From contig NZ_BMKR01000001.1 of NCBI RefSeq assembly GCF_014644435.1, positions 248,001 through 312,000 on the forward strand: a stretch of 64,000 bases of DNA. The letters run 5' to 3'. This stretch comes from Paenibacillus albidus (GTDB taxonomy: Bacteria > Bacillota > Bacilli > Paenibacillales > Paenibacillaceae). Position 1 is the stretch's first letter, and each line of letters begins with the position of its first letter. Below, in pieces: positions 9,700 through 19,093 of this stretch. The position numbers and the translations under genes were made by a program. The notes beneath the pieces were generated by a model. That model ran no database searches and had not been told where the DNA came from. It worked only from the letters and a program-made list of their open reading frames with translations.

Positions 9700-10845
9700 T
9701 TACAGCACATCCTCGCGGAGATGCGTTTTCTCAAAATCCTTGGAGTCAAACCAGTCCCCGCTGCCGGCCCAGGTGGAATCGAGCGGAATCCAGGCCTGCC
9801 GGTCAGGGATGTAGACCTCATTCCAGGCATGGGCGCCGTAGCCTCCCCGGCCGTCATATCCCTGTCCGGTCACCACGCGCACCTGAAGCCCCTGCGACCT
9901 GGCCATCACCGCATACAGCCGGGCATAGTCGATACATACACCCAGCCTCGTGTCGAACGTATCCTGCGGGGTTTGCTCATGCCATATCCGGTTCTGCACA
10001 TAATTGTCCGCTTTGGAGTTATCGTAGGAAATCCGCGACCCCACCCAATCATACAAAAGCCTGGCTTTTTTCTCGTCACTTTGGGCCTGTCCTGCAATAT
10101 CTGCCGCCGCGCCGGTAATGTCCGCCGAAATATCATGATCAATCACTTCATACTTGCGGCGGAGGATATCGTTCATCTCCGCGGCAACCGCCTGCGTCAG
10201 CACAGGCAGCTTCTTCTGAACCGACTCCCCGGCAAAAGGCTCAAGTACGGCGGCTGCACTGTCCCGATAAAAAGGTGAGGCCTCGACATACCGGCTAAAG
10301 CCGCTGTCCGGATTCAGCCCCACGCCGATAAAAAGCACAAAAACAATAAAAAGGCCGCGCGCGAGGCCAATAACAAGTCCCACCACAGCACCGCCCAGAC
10401 GGCTAAAGGCAGTTATTCTCCGGTCGGCAAATTTGGCGGCGCGGCGCGTACGGCGAAGAGGCAGCAGCCACGCCAACAGTCCGAGCAGCATCCGGATAAA
10501 GCCATAGGCCAGCAGCATGAGCAGCAGGAACCGGACCAGCGGTGAACCGGCCAGGACGGATACTGCCGTATAATACATCTGCTGCCACTGTGTCAGCTGC
10601 TTATCCGGCAGGGCATTGCCCGCTGCCCAAACTTGAACATAAGGGGAAAGAAAAGCCGCGGCGGGAATGGCCAGAAGCAGTGCCACTATCGCGAAAAGTC
10701 CCGAACCCAGCAGTCCAAACAGTCTTCCGGCAGAACGAAAGAACCCCCGGCTCCAGCCCTGCAGCAGCGAGAAGGCCACAACCGCCAGCAAAAGGATTGA
10801 AATCATATTGGCCTCCCCCAGACTTGCTGCCCATTCATTGAGCAT
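9700..10845 (-). CDS. Membrane-anchored transglutaminase-like protease-fold protein
   Basis: A 381-residue protein with about five hydrophobic segments in the first 210 residues and a transglutaminase-like domain at the end. The N-terminal part, with GWSRGFFRSAGRLFGL and a later conserved GLVIGLARGL helix, resembles CvpA-type membrane domains. The C-terminal domain carries a full Cys-His-Asp triad: Cys304 (GVCIDYARL), His339 (GAHAWNEVY) and Asp356 (PLDSTW). The likely role is amidase or protease-like chemistry at the outer face of the membrane; the substrate is unknown. Good GGAGG site before the ATG. A 148-residue membrane protein lies 75 bp upstream on the same strand. Confidence 0.85.
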   Translation of the reverse strand: MLNEWAASLGEANMISILLLAVVAFSLLQGWSRGFFRSAGRLFGLLGSGLFAIVALLLAIPAAAFLSPYVQVWAAGNALPDKQLTQWQQMYYTAVSVLAGSPLVRFLLLMLLAYGFIRMLLGLLAWLLPLRRTRRAAKFADRRITAFSRLGGAVVGLVIGLARGLFIVFVLFIGVGLNPDSGFSRYVEASPFYRDSAAAVLEPFAGESVQKKLPVLTQAVAAEMNDILRRKYEVIDHDISADITGAAADIAGQAQSDEKKARLLYDWVGSRISYDNSKADNYVQNRIWHEQTPQDTFDTRLGVCIDYARLYAVMARSQGLQVRVVTGQGYDGRGGYGAHAWNEVYIPDRQAWIPLDSTWAGSGDWFDSKDFEKTHLREDVL

Positions 10846-10919
10846 ATCCGTTTCCTCCCTCCCGCGCTCCGGCTAATTTCCTTCTGCATGTATACTGTAA
10901 CATTCTTGTCAGCCGCCTA

Positions 10920-11366
10920 TTACTTCTTGGCTTCCTCGATAAAAGTCTTAGTAGTATCCGTAATACTCCACTTCCCGAGACTCACCCCGCGGAAGGTGAC
11001 TTCCACTTTATCCTCCCCGGCTTTTCCCTTCATCTCAATATTGGGAGTGGTAATGGTGAACGTCCCATCTTCGCCTGAAGTATATTTGGCCTCCTTCGCC
11101 TCATTTAGCATCACTTCCTGCGCCTCGGCCTTTAATGTACTTAATGTTCCGTCCGCCACTTTATTCACAGCATTGCCGATCTGATCCATCGTAACACCGC
11201 TGTAAATAAATAATCCGACCACGATCACAATAACAATCGCCCATTTAATCACCGTCTTGACCAGGTTTACTACAGCAAACAGCAGGACAAGCGCAATAAC
11301 AATAACCAGCCAATTCTCTTTAATAAACTGTGACCACACCTCTGGTTCCATCAACTTCCATAACAC
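10920..11366 (-). CDS. Small membrane protein of unknown function
   Basis: A 148-residue product with two adjacent hydrophobic helices at about residues 20-60 and a soluble, mostly beta-like remainder containing TSGEDGTFTITTPNIEMKG and ending IEEAKK. I do not recognise the family. The GTG start directly follows GATAGGG; an internal TTG/ATG pair 4-5 codons later is a possible alternative. It lies 75 bp before the transglutaminase gene on the same strand, so the two may work together at the membrane. Confidence 0.75.
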   Translation of the reverse strand: MLWKLMEPEVWSQFIKENWLVIVIALVLLFAVVNLVKTVIKWAIVIVIVVGLFIYSGVTMDQIGNAVNKVADGTLSTLKAEAQEVMLNEAKEAKYTSGEDGTFTITTPNIEMKGKAGEDKVEVTFRGVSLGKWSITDTTKTFIEEAKK

Positions 11367-11603
11367 CCCTATCGCCTAATTTCGTAAATATTAATTATTA
11401 TACATGAATAACCACTATAATTCATGGTTTCCCAGCCACCGCATAGGCTTTATAGCTCACCCTCTTCAGGAAATTTAAAAAAACGGTATAAGCCCAACCC
11501 GTCCCACGTAAAGTACAAGTAGCTGCTGTTCCAGATTCCTATCCTATTCCTTAAGCCGGCCCTGCGCCGCGCCGCGTTACGGCAGAATTTCGGAGGTGTT
11601 GCT

Positions 11604-12794
11604 GTGAAAACCGCGCTTTGGCTATATTTGTTTCTTTTTCTTGCTTTCTTTGATCTGCATGCCCAATATCCCATCCTTACCCCTTTTGCCATATCCCTTG
11701 GCGCGGCCCCGGCCTTTATCGGCTGGATGATGGGGATGTATTCGCTGACGCATCTTCCCGGAAACCTGCTTGCCGGAGTCCTGGTGGACCGCAATGGCAG
11801 CCGCCGCTATATCGTCTTCAGTCTTACCGCAGCCGGTATAATCCTGCTGCTGCAAGCACATGTCCAGCTACCCTGGCATCTGCTGCTGCTGCGTGCCTTA
11901 AGCGGCTTCGTGCTGGCGTTTCTCTCACCGGCCTGCATGACGCTCCTGGCCTCACTCTCTTCAGATCCCGCGGTTCAAGGCAAATACATGTCAGGCCACG
12001 GCATTGTCCACACGCTGGCTTCGGTGGTCTCCCCGGCCGCGGGTGCATTTATCGTAGCCAAAACAGGATATACCGGCACCTTCAGCAGTCTGGGCTGGCT
12101 GCTGATTGCAACGGGTATTATGGCTTTCTTCAGTGTGCCTAAGCATGTGCGCAGTACAGACACACTTGCCAGTCAGGAGTCCATACAGGCTGTCACGCCG
12201 CCACTGGAGCCAAACCTGACTCCGGCAGCAGACACCCGGGTCTCCAAACGGTATTATTTGCTGCCCTTTTTCGTCTCCTGCTCGCAGGGCGTATTGTTCT
12301 TTGAGCTTCCGCTTTCCCAGACTGGCAGCAACAGCATTATGTCCACCGGCATATTACTGTCGCTGCTCAGCCTGGGCGCACTGCTCACACTAAGCATGTT
12401 TTTCCTCAACCGCCGGACGCCCGGCGGGAGAATCGCAGTTGCTCTTTTGTCCATGGCCCTCTGCTTCTTTGCGCTGGCCGCTTTCCAGAGCATACCTGCT
12501 GGTGCCATACTGTTTATACTCGGGGCGGCCAAAGGCGTGCTGTTCCCGGCCATGGCTTCACTCTTCATCAGTCTCGGCGGTCCCGGCAGAATGGGCCGGA
12601 CATTCTCCCTGCAGTCCATTGCCATGTCGCTCGGCGCTTTCGCCGGTCCTGTAGCAGCCGGACAGCTGCGGGACATCGTCTCGCCGTATTTCATAGCCTT
12701 TTTGCTGCTGATGATAGCCCTTCTGCTGCTGCCCCCCAAAAATACGGGAAAGCTGTCCGCCTACCTTCCCGGCTGGAGCAGACCCGCCGCCTGA
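11604..12794 (+). CDS. MFS transporter
   Basis: A 396-residue protein with about 12 membrane segments in two halves. The intracellular loop between helices 2 and 3 carries the MFS motif A in the form GVLVDRNGSRRY. A hydrophilic central loop of about 40 residues (around 185-220) separates the halves. GTG start with GGAGG 7 nt upstream. The substrate cannot be deduced; drug/metabolite efflux members of this shape are common in Paenibacillus. It is divergent from the small membrane gene upstream and has its own terminator. Confidence 0.88.
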   Translation: MKTALWLYLFLFLAFFDLHAQYPILTPFAISLGAAPAFIGWMMGMYSLTHLPGNLLAGVLVDRNGSRRYIVFSLTAAGIILLLQAHVQLPWHLLLLRALSGFVLAFLSPACMTLLASLSSDPAVQGKYMSGHGIVHTLASVVSPAAGAFIVAKTGYTGTFSSLGWLLIATGIMAFFSVPKHVRSTDTLASQESIQAVTPPLEPNLTPAADTRVSKRYYLLPFFVSCSQGVLFFELPLSQTGSNSIMSTGILLSLLSLGALLTLSMFFLNRRTPGGRIAVALLSMALCFFALAAFQSIPAGAILFILGAAKGVLFPAMASLFISLGGPGRMGRTFSLQSIAMSLGAFAGPVAAGQLRDIVSPYFIAFLLLMIALLLLPPKNTGKLSAYLPGWSRPAA

Positions 12795-12873
12795 GCCATG
12801 AGCAGCCGGGCAGTTCCATCCGCTTATGTATCCGGGTTCTTACGGGCCCTCCTTCAGCATTCGCCAAGCCAGC

Positions 12874-12903
12874 AATCACCCGGCCATCTCCAGCCGGGTG
12901 ATT
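12874..12903 (+). terminator. Rho-independent terminator of the MFS gene
   Basis: AATCACCCGGC pairs with GCCGGGTGATT over an 8-nt loop, followed by a T-rich tract. It lies 80 bp after the MFS stop. Confidence 0.8.
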
Positions 12904-13054
12904 ATTTCTTTTTGCGACATTTCCCGGGGAATGAATACAACCTGGCGTTGTCCACTATTAAAAATGACGAACCTTAGGTAAAATAAGAAAAAGCAGCCTT
13001 ACGCCAGTTACAATCATTTACATCGCACATTACTTCCAGGGGGTGACAGTCTGA

Positions 13055-13402
13055 ATGACTATCACTATTATTGTCGAAGGGAAAAACGACCGCAGCAGAT
13101 TGAGACGTCTCCTGGCACCGGAAGTTGACATTCTATGCACCTTTGGTACGTTGAACACCCTCAAATTGGAGTCCTTGCGGCGCAAAGCCGGAGATGATGA
13201 GATCTATCTGTACATGGATAATGACAGCTCAGGCAAAAGAATCAGAGGGATTTTGCGTGACGCTTTTCCGGATGCCGGCCATCTCTATACCCGCCGCGGC
13301 TATGCCGGAGTTGAAGGAACCCCTGAGGAATATCTCATCACCCAGCTTGAAAAAGCAGGATTGGAAGAATTCATCATCTATCCGAAGCCGCTGCCGTTTT
13401 GA
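13055..13402 (+). CDS. Toprim-domain protein (YusF-like)
   Basis: A 115-residue stand-alone Toprim fold. The glutamate of motif 1 is in TIIVEGKNDRSRL, and the DxD of motif 2 is in YLYMDNDSSGKRI, followed by a conserved EGTPEEYL helix. These acidic residues bind the metal in primases, topoisomerases, OLD nucleases and RNase M5. Bacillus subtilis YusF is a short homologue of unknown role. GGGGGTGA lies 8 nt before the ATG. A shared terminator separates it from the convergent sco gene. Confidence 0.85.
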   Translation: MTITIIVEGKNDRSRLRRLLAPEVDILCTFGTLNTLKLESLRRKAGDDEIYLYMDNDSSGKRIRGILRDAFPDAGHLYTRRGYAGVEGTPEEYLITQLEKAGLEEFIIYPKPLPF

Positions 13403-13428
13403 AGGGCAGCCGCCGTTCCGGCACAAAT

Positions 13429-13480
13429 AAAAACGCCTGGCCGTTCCTCTCTTTGGAGAAGTATCGGCCAAGGCGTTTTT
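13429..13480. terminator. Bidirectional terminator between the Toprim gene and sco
   Basis: AAAAACGCC(T)GGCCG pairs with CGGCCAAGGCGTTTTT, giving A runs on one side and T runs on the other, between two convergent genes. Confidence 0.85.
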
Positions 13481-13498
13481 GGTTAATCAGACTTCTGT

Positions 13499-14116
13499 TT
13501 ATTCCCGGGCCAGCTCCTGCACAGTCTCTGCCAGAAACTCCGGAGTCACATTCTCGGAATCACCGGCGTCATAGAGCGCCCGCAGGTTATTATCCCGGTC
13601 CACCAGACCAATGAGGTTGGCATGGGCAAAATTGTCCTTGTTGTTGCCGGCAATCATCACCTTAAAAGACTCGGCTGCCAGCTTCCGCACCTCTTCCTGA
13701 TCCCCGCGCAAGAAATGCCAGCCGCTATAATCGGCATGGAACCGGTCGGCAAAGGTCTTGATGGCCTCCCGGGTATCATTCTCCGGGTCAAAGGATATGG
13801 AGACAAACTCCACATCCTTTCCGAAGCTGCCTTCTTTCACCAGCAAATCCTGCGTTTGCGACAGCATAAATGTGGTAATCGGGCAGACATCGGGACATTC
13901 CGTAAAGAAGAAATACACCAGCCGTGCTTTCCCCTGCGTGTCTGCCAAAGTCACCTGTTCACCCTCCACGTTCTCCAGAGAGAAATCCTGAACAGCCCCT
14001 ATCACCGGCAGCTCTTTTTTTCCGAGATCCAGGGTACTCCAAAGCAGATATCCCGCCATCCCCAAGGCGAGCAGAAGCAGTATCCAGGTCCATTTATAAC
14101 GCTTCAACGTTTGCAA
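13499..14116 (-). CDS. SCO1/SenC-family copper chaperone for cytochrome oxidase
   Basis: A protein of about 205 residues with one N-terminal membrane anchor and an extracytoplasmic thioredoxin-like domain. The copper-binding motif is CPDVCP (in FFFTECPDVCPITT), and the third ligand histidine is in NFAHANLIGLV. SCO proteins metallate the CuA site of cytochrome c oxidase. I chose the TTG at 14116, which has GGGAGGGGAGA 6 nt upstream. A longer frame from an ATG at 14170 would overlap ctaB. It directly follows ctaB, and the pairing supports an oxidase-assembly role. Confidence 0.92.
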   Translation of the reverse strand: MQTLKRYKWTWILLLLALGMAGYLLWSTLDLGKKELPVIGAVQDFSLENVEGEQVTLADTQGKARLVYFFFTECPDVCPITTFMLSQTQDLLVKEGSFGKDVEFVSISFDPENDTREAIKTFADRFHADYSGWHFLRGDQEEVRKLAAESFKVMIAGNNKDNFAHANLIGLVDRDNNLRALYDAGDSENVTPEFLAETVQELARE

Positions 14117-14138
14117 GAACAGTCTCCCCTCCCATCCA

Positions 14139-15071
14139 CTATATGTGAACTGTATTGAGCACAAGCACAATCAGACTGACCATCAAGTAGTTAATCGAAA
14201 AGAAAAAGCTTTTCTTCGCCCACGCTTCATCATCTTTGGCTCTGAAGCCTTTAAGGTTCAAATATAACCACATTAATGATAAAGCTGTTGAAATAACGAG
14301 ATAAAAGATTCCGGCGTACCCGTACATATACATCAGAATCGGCACTGGAATTAGCAGAGCCACATAAGGAATCATCTGGAACTTGGTGCGCCGGACTCCC
14401 TTAACTACGGGAAGCAGCGGAAATCCCGCAGCCCGGTACTCCTCCTTGCGGCGAATGCCCAAAGCCCAGAAATGGGGCGGCTGCCATAGAAAAAGCGTAG
14501 CGAACAGCAGCCACGCACCCATATCCACCTTGCCAGTCACCGCTACGTAACCGATTACAGGGGGCATTGCTCCTGAGATTGCTCCGACAGAAGTGCTCCA
14601 GGTAGATGTCCGCTTGAGCCAAAGCGTGTATACTACTACATAGACAAAGACGCCCACGATGCCGAATAATCCGGCAAGCATGCCGCAAAATGCAAACAGC
14701 ACAATCATTCCGGCAATGCCCAGCCCTATGGCGTAGATCAGTACCGTTTGCGGTTTCAGCCGTCCTGTCGGCAAGCCGCGTTCACGAGTTCTTTCCATTT
14801 TCATATCCAGATCACGGTCGAAATAGTTATTAAAAACACAGGCCGAAGCCATGACCAGCATAGTTCCAAGCAAGGTTAGAATCAGCTTGCCGTATTCGAC
14901 GTCCCAGCCCGAAGCAAGCCAATAACCGGTAAATGCCGCCAAAAGATTGGACCGGATAATCCCGGGTTTGGTTACAGTAATAAAATCACGCCAGTTTGCA
15001 CCTTCCGGTGGGGATTTTGCAGACATGGCTGCGGAATCGGAAGAAGCTTGATATCTCAAATGATTGTCCAC
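14139..15071 (-). CDS. ctaB: Protoheme IX farnesyltransferase CtaB
   Basis: A 310-residue polytopic prenyltransferase that converts heme B to heme O. The first Mg-prenyl-diphosphate motif is NNYFDRDLD with MERTRERGLPTG after it, the classic CyoE/CtaB signature. The second acidic region lies near TSTWSTSVGAISGAMPP. The N-terminal 20 residues are hydrophilic. It heads a ctaB-sco pair, and heme O is the substrate for CtaA at 0.7-1.7 kb. Confidence 0.95.
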   Translation of the reverse strand: MDNHLRYQASSDSAAMSAKSPPEGANWRDFITVTKPGIIRSNLLAAFTGYWLASGWDVEYGKLILTLLGTMLVMASACVFNNYFDRDLDMKMERTRERGLPTGRLKPQTVLIYAIGLGIAGMIVLFAFCGMLAGLFGIVGVFVYVVVYTLWLKRTSTWSTSVGAISGAMPPVIGYVAVTGKVDMGAWLLFATLFLWQPPHFWALGIRRKEEYRAAGFPLLPVVKGVRRTKFQMIPYVALLIPVPILMYMYGYAGIFYLVISTALSLMWLYLNLKGFRAKDDEAWAKKSFFFSINYLMVSLIVLVLNTVHI

Positions 15072-15299
15072 GCTCAGTGATCCTCCTTCTTACGTCCTCT
15101 AACGTTTCCGCCGGGAACAAATAGTGTTCCGCTGTTAACTTTATCATAACAAACCGTCAAAGACTTTGACAATCATTGACTCTGATGTTCATGAATTCGA
15201 CAATTACGTGACGATATTTATTTTTATCCCCTTAAATAACTGGACAGGAAATTGGGTAGTTATTATATAGAGAACCTTCGCATAAAGGAGATCTGAACT

Positions 15300-16295
15300 A
15301 TGGATACCGCAACACATTTGGTAATGGGCATCGGACTGGCCGGTCTGTCCTTTGTAGACCCTGTAGTCGCCGGAAACCCGGCATTGGCCGGAGCTGTCAT
15401 GCTCGCAACCGTAGTAAGCTCTCAAGCCCCCGATGCCGATACCGCCCTGCGCCTCAAAAACAATGCGCAGTATATCCGCAATCACCGGGGAATCACCCAT
15501 TCCCTGCCATTTCTAATCATCTGGCCGGCATTGATTACACTGGTTTTTGGACCGATCTTCGGATTCACAGACTGGACGCCTTTGGGGCATATTGCACTTT
15601 GGAGCTTCATCGGTGTGGCCGTCCATGTATTCAGCGATCTCTTCAACGCCTATGGCACACAGGCAGCCCGGCCGTTCACCGAGAAATGGATTGCCTGGAA
15701 CATTATCCATATCTTTGATCCGTTTATCTTTGGCAGCCATACGGCGGCCATTATTCTCTGGATCAGCGGACTTGTTCCGCCGGCACCGCTGTTCATCACC
15801 CTGTATGTCTGCACCGTGCTTTATTACATTTGGCGCACAGTGGTACACGCCAGGCTTACCCGAAATATCAAAGCCAAGGATGTCCGGCATGACGCCAGCG
15901 ACCGTTACATTGTAATCCCGACGATTTCCACCAGAAGATGGAATATCGTCAAAGTCAAAGTTGACGGCAGCTATGATGTCGGCCAGCTCCTTTACGGACG
16001 GCTGGAATGGTTCAAACATGCCGTAAGCTCCAAGCATCCGGCGGTTGAGCATTCCAAATCCCATCCTGATATTCAGGCTTTCCTGTATCTCACCTCCTAT
16101 GCTGTCGCAGAGGTGGAGGAACTGCCCTCAGGCTATATTGTACGCTGGGGAGATGTGCGTTATTTGCACCGCAAGCAATTCCCATTCGTGGCAGTGCTTG
16201 TAATGGATCATGAATATCATCCTTTAAATACGTATGTGGGCTGGCTCAGCAGCGAAAAGCTTGATGAACGGTTTGCCATCGACCCCGCTCCATGA
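15300..16295 (+). CDS. Membrane metal-dependent hydrolase (YfhP/YdjM-like)
   Basis: A 331-residue protein. The N-terminal 170 residues contain about four membrane helices and conserved metal-ligand candidates: MDTATHLVMG, SQAPDADT, NHRGITHSLPF and HVFSDLFNAYGTQ. This His/Asp pattern defines the YdjM/LexA-binding-type inner-membrane hydrolases, to which Bacillus subtilis YfhP belongs. A soluble C-terminal domain of about 150 residues follows. Catalytic substrate unknown. AAGGAG lies 9 nt before the ATG, and a strong terminator follows. Confidence 0.85.
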   Translation: MDTATHLVMGIGLAGLSFVDPVVAGNPALAGAVMLATVVSSQAPDADTALRLKNNAQYIRNHRGITHSLPFLIIWPALITLVFGPIFGFTDWTPLGHIALWSFIGVAVHVFSDLFNAYGTQAARPFTEKWIAWNIIHIFDPFIFGSHTAAIILWISGLVPPAPLFITLYVCTVLYYIWRTVVHARLTRNIKAKDVRHDASDRYIVIPTISTRRWNIVKVKVDGSYDVGQLLYGRLEWFKHAVSSKHPAVEHSKSHPDIQAFLYLTSYAVAEVEELPSGYIVRWGDVRYLHRKQFPFVAVLVMDHEYHPLNTYVGWLSSEKLDERFAIDPAP

Positions 16296-16404
16296 AACTC
16301 TAACGCTTGACTCCCACCCCGTGCATAAGGCACAATCACCATAAAGCGTTCCCACTCTTATTCAGAAACTGAAGCAAACACGTACTAGCCTCAGAATATG
16401 CAGA

Positions 16405-16433
16405 ATTCCCGGAGCACCAATCGCTCCGGGAAT
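16405..16433 (+). terminator. Rho-independent-type terminator after the YfhP-like gene
   Basis: An 11-bp stem, ATTCCCGGAGC with its complement, encloses a 7-nt loop and is followed by CCTTCAGTTTCC. The T tract is weak, but the stem is strong and well placed. Confidence 0.7.
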
Positions 16434-16467
16434 CCTTCAGTTTCCTCAGAAAGGAAGACTGTCATTT

Positions 16468-16644
16468 ATGGGTAAAGGACTTTCACTGTGGTTTGCCTGC
16501 TCCTCCATCCTGCTGCTCACGGCAGGCTCTATCGCGATCAGCTACAATGTCTGGCTGGCCTTGCTGCTCGGGCTCTTATGCGTGCTGAACATTGGATGGG
16601 GTTTTATCGTCAAGGCACGGCTTAGACGCCGGCTGGAACAATAA
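16468..16644 (+). CDS. Small membrane protein, 58 residues, unknown function
   Basis: ATG at 16468 with AAGGAAG 10 nt upstream; stop TAA at 16642. The product starts MGKGLSLWFACSS, has two adjacent hydrophobic helices (about residues 8-25 and 28-48) and ends in a basic tail KARLRRRLEQ. That fits a two-helix hairpin with both ends inside. It sits convergent to trpS with only about 20 bp between stops. Not recognised; the good ribosome site and complete helices argue that it is real. Confidence 0.6.
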   Translation: MGKGLSLWFACSSILLLTAGSIAISYNVWLALLLGLLCVLNIGWGFIVKARLRRRLEQ

Positions 16645-16663
16645 GCTGCTATTATGAATCTTT

Positions 16664-17653
16664 TTAACGAACCGGCAGGAAGCCCATCCGCTCTTTGACC
16701 CCTGCCAGCGTCTGTGCGGCCACCACACGGGCTCGTTCGGCGCTGTGTGCCAGAATATCGGCAATCTCACCGGAGCTGCGGATTTCGTGATATCTTTGCT
16801 GCAGCGGCTCAAGGGAGGCCACGACAACCTCGGCCAGCTCTTTTTTGAATCCGCCGTACATTTGCCCCTCAAACCGGTCGGCAATCTGCTGAAGCGTCAT
16901 TCCGGAGCATTCCGCATAAATACTCATCAGGTTGCTGACTTCCGGTTTGTTCGCCGGATCATAAATCACCTCGCGCCCGGAGTCGGTTGTTGCCCGGCTG
17001 ATCTTTTTGCGGATTACATCCGGCGGGTCGAGCAGTGCAATAAAGCTCCCGGCATTGGGGCTGCTTTTGCTCATTTTTTTGGTGCCGTCATCCAGGGACA
17101 TGATCCGTGCTCCTACCTCCGGAATAAAAGGCTCGGGAATGGTGAAGAATTCGCCAAACCGATGATTAAAGCGTCCTGCCAGATCGCGTGTCAGCTCCAA
17201 ATGCTGCTTCTGGTCTTCCCCAACGGGAACAAGATCGGCATTATAAATGAGTATGTCAGCAGCCATCAGCGACGGATAGACGAACAGGCCTGCTCCGACA
17301 GAATCTTTTCCCGAAGACTTATCCTTGAACTGGGTCATACGCTCCAGCTCGCCCATCGCAGTCAGCGTGGTCATAATCCAGCCCAGCTCGGCATGCTGCG
17401 GGACATGGGATTGCAGATACACATTGGAACGGGCCGGATCAATTCCGGCCGCAATGAACAGCGCAGCTACCGCTTCCGACTGTTCACCCAGTGCAGCAGG
17501 GTCCTGGGCCACAGTAATAGCATGCAAATCCACGACCATGAAATAACATTCATGCTCATCCTGCAATTTGACGAAATTCTTCATCGCGCCGATGTAATTG
17601 CCGAGCGTCAGATTACCGCTGGGCTGTATACCTGACAATACTTTTTTAACCAT
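16664..17653 (-). CDS. trpS: Tryptophanyl-tRNA synthetase
   Basis: A 329-residue class I aminoacyl-tRNA synthetase that charges tRNA-Trp. The HIGH-equivalent is SGIQPSGNLTLGNYIG and the second signature is KMSKSSPN; GGxKAL-type elements in the middle (PVGEDQKQHLELTRDLA) are also typical. The length matches bacterial TrpS. The gene is preceded by a complete T-box leader with a UGG specifier, so it should be induced by uncharged tRNA-Trp. Confidence 0.97.
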   Translation of the reverse strand: MVKKVLSGIQPSGNLTLGNYIGAMKNFVKLQDEHECYFMVVDLHAITVAQDPAALGEQSEAVAALFIAAGIDPARSNVYLQSHVPQHAELGWIMTTLTAMGELERMTQFKDKSSGKDSVGAGLFVYPSLMAADILIYNADLVPVGEDQKQHLELTRDLAGRFNHRFGEFFTIPEPFIPEVGARIMSLDDGTKKMSKSSPNAGSFIALLDPPDVIRKKISRATTDSGREVIYDPANKPEVSNLMSIYAECSGMTLQQIADRFEGQMYGGFKKELAEVVVASLEPLQQRYHEIRSSGEIADILAHSAERARVVAAQTLAGVKERMGFLPVR

Positions 17654-17708
17654 AATCTATCCCTCCGCACTAAGTATTTGCGGCTTCACGCTTCATATCG
17701 GACAACGC

Positions 17709-17985
17709 AAAAAAGGCCTCGTCCGCAAGGGACGTGAGACCGTGGTGCCACCCTTATTCGCCGCTTCCCTCCGGTAGTCCGAAGTGTTAAAGCAGCCTTA
17801 TGCTTCCGGTAACGGGGAAGAACCGGCCGGTCTATTAGGGCTTGCTGCTCCCGTTCAAGCGCGGCACTCAGGAGTCCATTCGCCAGAAGGGTTCCACCGG
17901 TTCACATCAACCACCGGCTTTCTGAAGGTCCCGCTACTGCTTACTTGTCTCCGTCATTGCGTTGTGATCATTCACGAATGCATAC
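17709..17985 (-). promoter_or_regulatory. T-box riboswitch, tryptophan-specific
   Basis: The leader of trpS contains, on the minus strand, the T-box core AAGGGTGGCACCACGG (about 17741-17756). After it comes a terminator stem GGTCTCACGTCC/GGACGAGGCC with a six-T tail (17709-17742). Stem I carries a specifier loop reading GAATGGAC, in which TGG (17878-17876) is the Trp codon. Uncharged tRNA-Trp should pair with the specifier and the T-box bulge, favour the antiterminator, and allow trpS transcription. Confidence 0.95.
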
Positions 17986-18014
17986 ATCATAGAACCTTCC
18001 GGGGAAGTTGTCAA
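17986..18014 (-). promoter_or_regulatory. Sigma-A promoter of the trpS T-box leader
   Basis: TTGACA (18014-18009), a 17-bp spacer and TATGAT (17991-17986). It is a near-consensus promoter at the upstream end of the T-box leader. Confidence 0.85.
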
Positions 18015-18102
18015 ATCCCTTATCTACTTGAACATAAATCTGGTATGATAAGGTTATCCGTGTTCTACCCGATTACAGTTACGATAAAGGAGCATATGAC
18101 AC

Positions 18103-19077
18103 ATGAAACAGGTGACCAAAGGGCAGTGGGGCGGTTATGATACCTATATTTTGCACAGCCGCGAACTGGAAGTCACACTTTTGCCGCGGCTCGGAAATAA
18201 CGTGATTTCCTTGTATGACCTCAAGGAGGAACGGCAAATTCTGCGACGACCCGATGAAAGCGACCAGGCCTTTTATATGCAAAAACCTTATCATTTCGGC
18301 ATTCCGCTCTTGATTCCGCCCGGGCGTATACGCAAAGGACAATTTAACTATGACGGTGTAAATTATCAGTTCGACCCAAATACCACCGGAGATAACCATA
18401 TCCACGGTCTGCACCGCACCCAATCCTGGTGTGTCAGTGATATCGAAGAGGATGAGGAAGGCTGTGCTGTAACCACAGAATTCAATACAGCGGATGATCC
18501 CCGCTGGATGGAGCAATTCCCGGTACCGTTAAAGCTCGAAATGACCTTCCGGCTGCAGGATGCCCGGCTGCGGCAGATTCTGAAGGTGACTCATCTGGGG
18601 GAACACCGCATTCCTTTTGGCATCGGATATCACACCTGGTTTATGCTGGATGGTGAACCGCAGCGCTGGAATCTCACCCTGCCTGTCGAAAGCATGTATG
18701 AGCTCAGCGAAGAGCTGCTGCCCAGCGGCAAGCTGCTTCCACTTGGACCGCTTGCGCCGCTGAACCGGGGAATGCACCTGCAGGGTACCAACCTGGATAC
18801 GGCGCTGCGAATTGGACCGCAGCAGCCTGCCGAGGCGCTGCTGCAACGTGACGATGGTTATGGCTTCCGCTATACCGCAGACAAGGAGCACTTCCGCCAC
18901 TGGGTGGTTTATACCAAAGGCCCAGCGGAGCAATTCCTATGTCTTGAGCCTTATACCTGGCTGCCGAATGCGCCTAATATTCCTGCAGATTCAAACTTCA
19001 CCGGCTTGATTGCTTTGGACCCGGGTCAGACAGTGGAGCTGTCGACCGCTCTTGAAATGATCTATCCGGATCGATAA
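18103..19077 (+). CDS. Aldose 1-epimerase family protein
   Basis: A 324-residue GalM-like beta-sandwich enzyme that interconverts the alpha and beta anomers of hexoses, or a related sugar-phosphate epimerase. Conserved elements are the FGIPLLIPPGRI loop, the catalytic-type histidine regions in NHIHGLHRT and GYHTWFML, and the late acidic CLEPYTWLPNAPN, whose Glu is the expected general base. It has no signal peptide and is therefore cytoplasmic. AAGGAG lies 10 nt before the ATG. It is divergent from the trpS leader and ends at a strong terminator. Confidence 0.88.
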   Translation: MKQVTKGQWGGYDTYILHSRELEVTLLPRLGNNVISLYDLKEERQILRRPDESDQAFYMQKPYHFGIPLLIPPGRIRKGQFNYDGVNYQFDPNTTGDNHIHGLHRTQSWCVSDIEEDEEGCAVTTEFNTADDPRWMEQFPVPLKLEMTFRLQDARLRQILKVTHLGEHRIPFGIGYHTWFMLDGEPQRWNLTLPVESMYELSEELLPSGKLLPLGPLAPLNRGMHLQGTNLDTALRIGPQQPAEALLQRDDGYGFRYTADKEHFRHWVVYTKGPAEQFLCLEPYTWLPNAPNIPADSNFTGLIALDPGQTVELSTALEMIYPDR

Positions 19078-19093
19078 CATTCATTATACAAAC

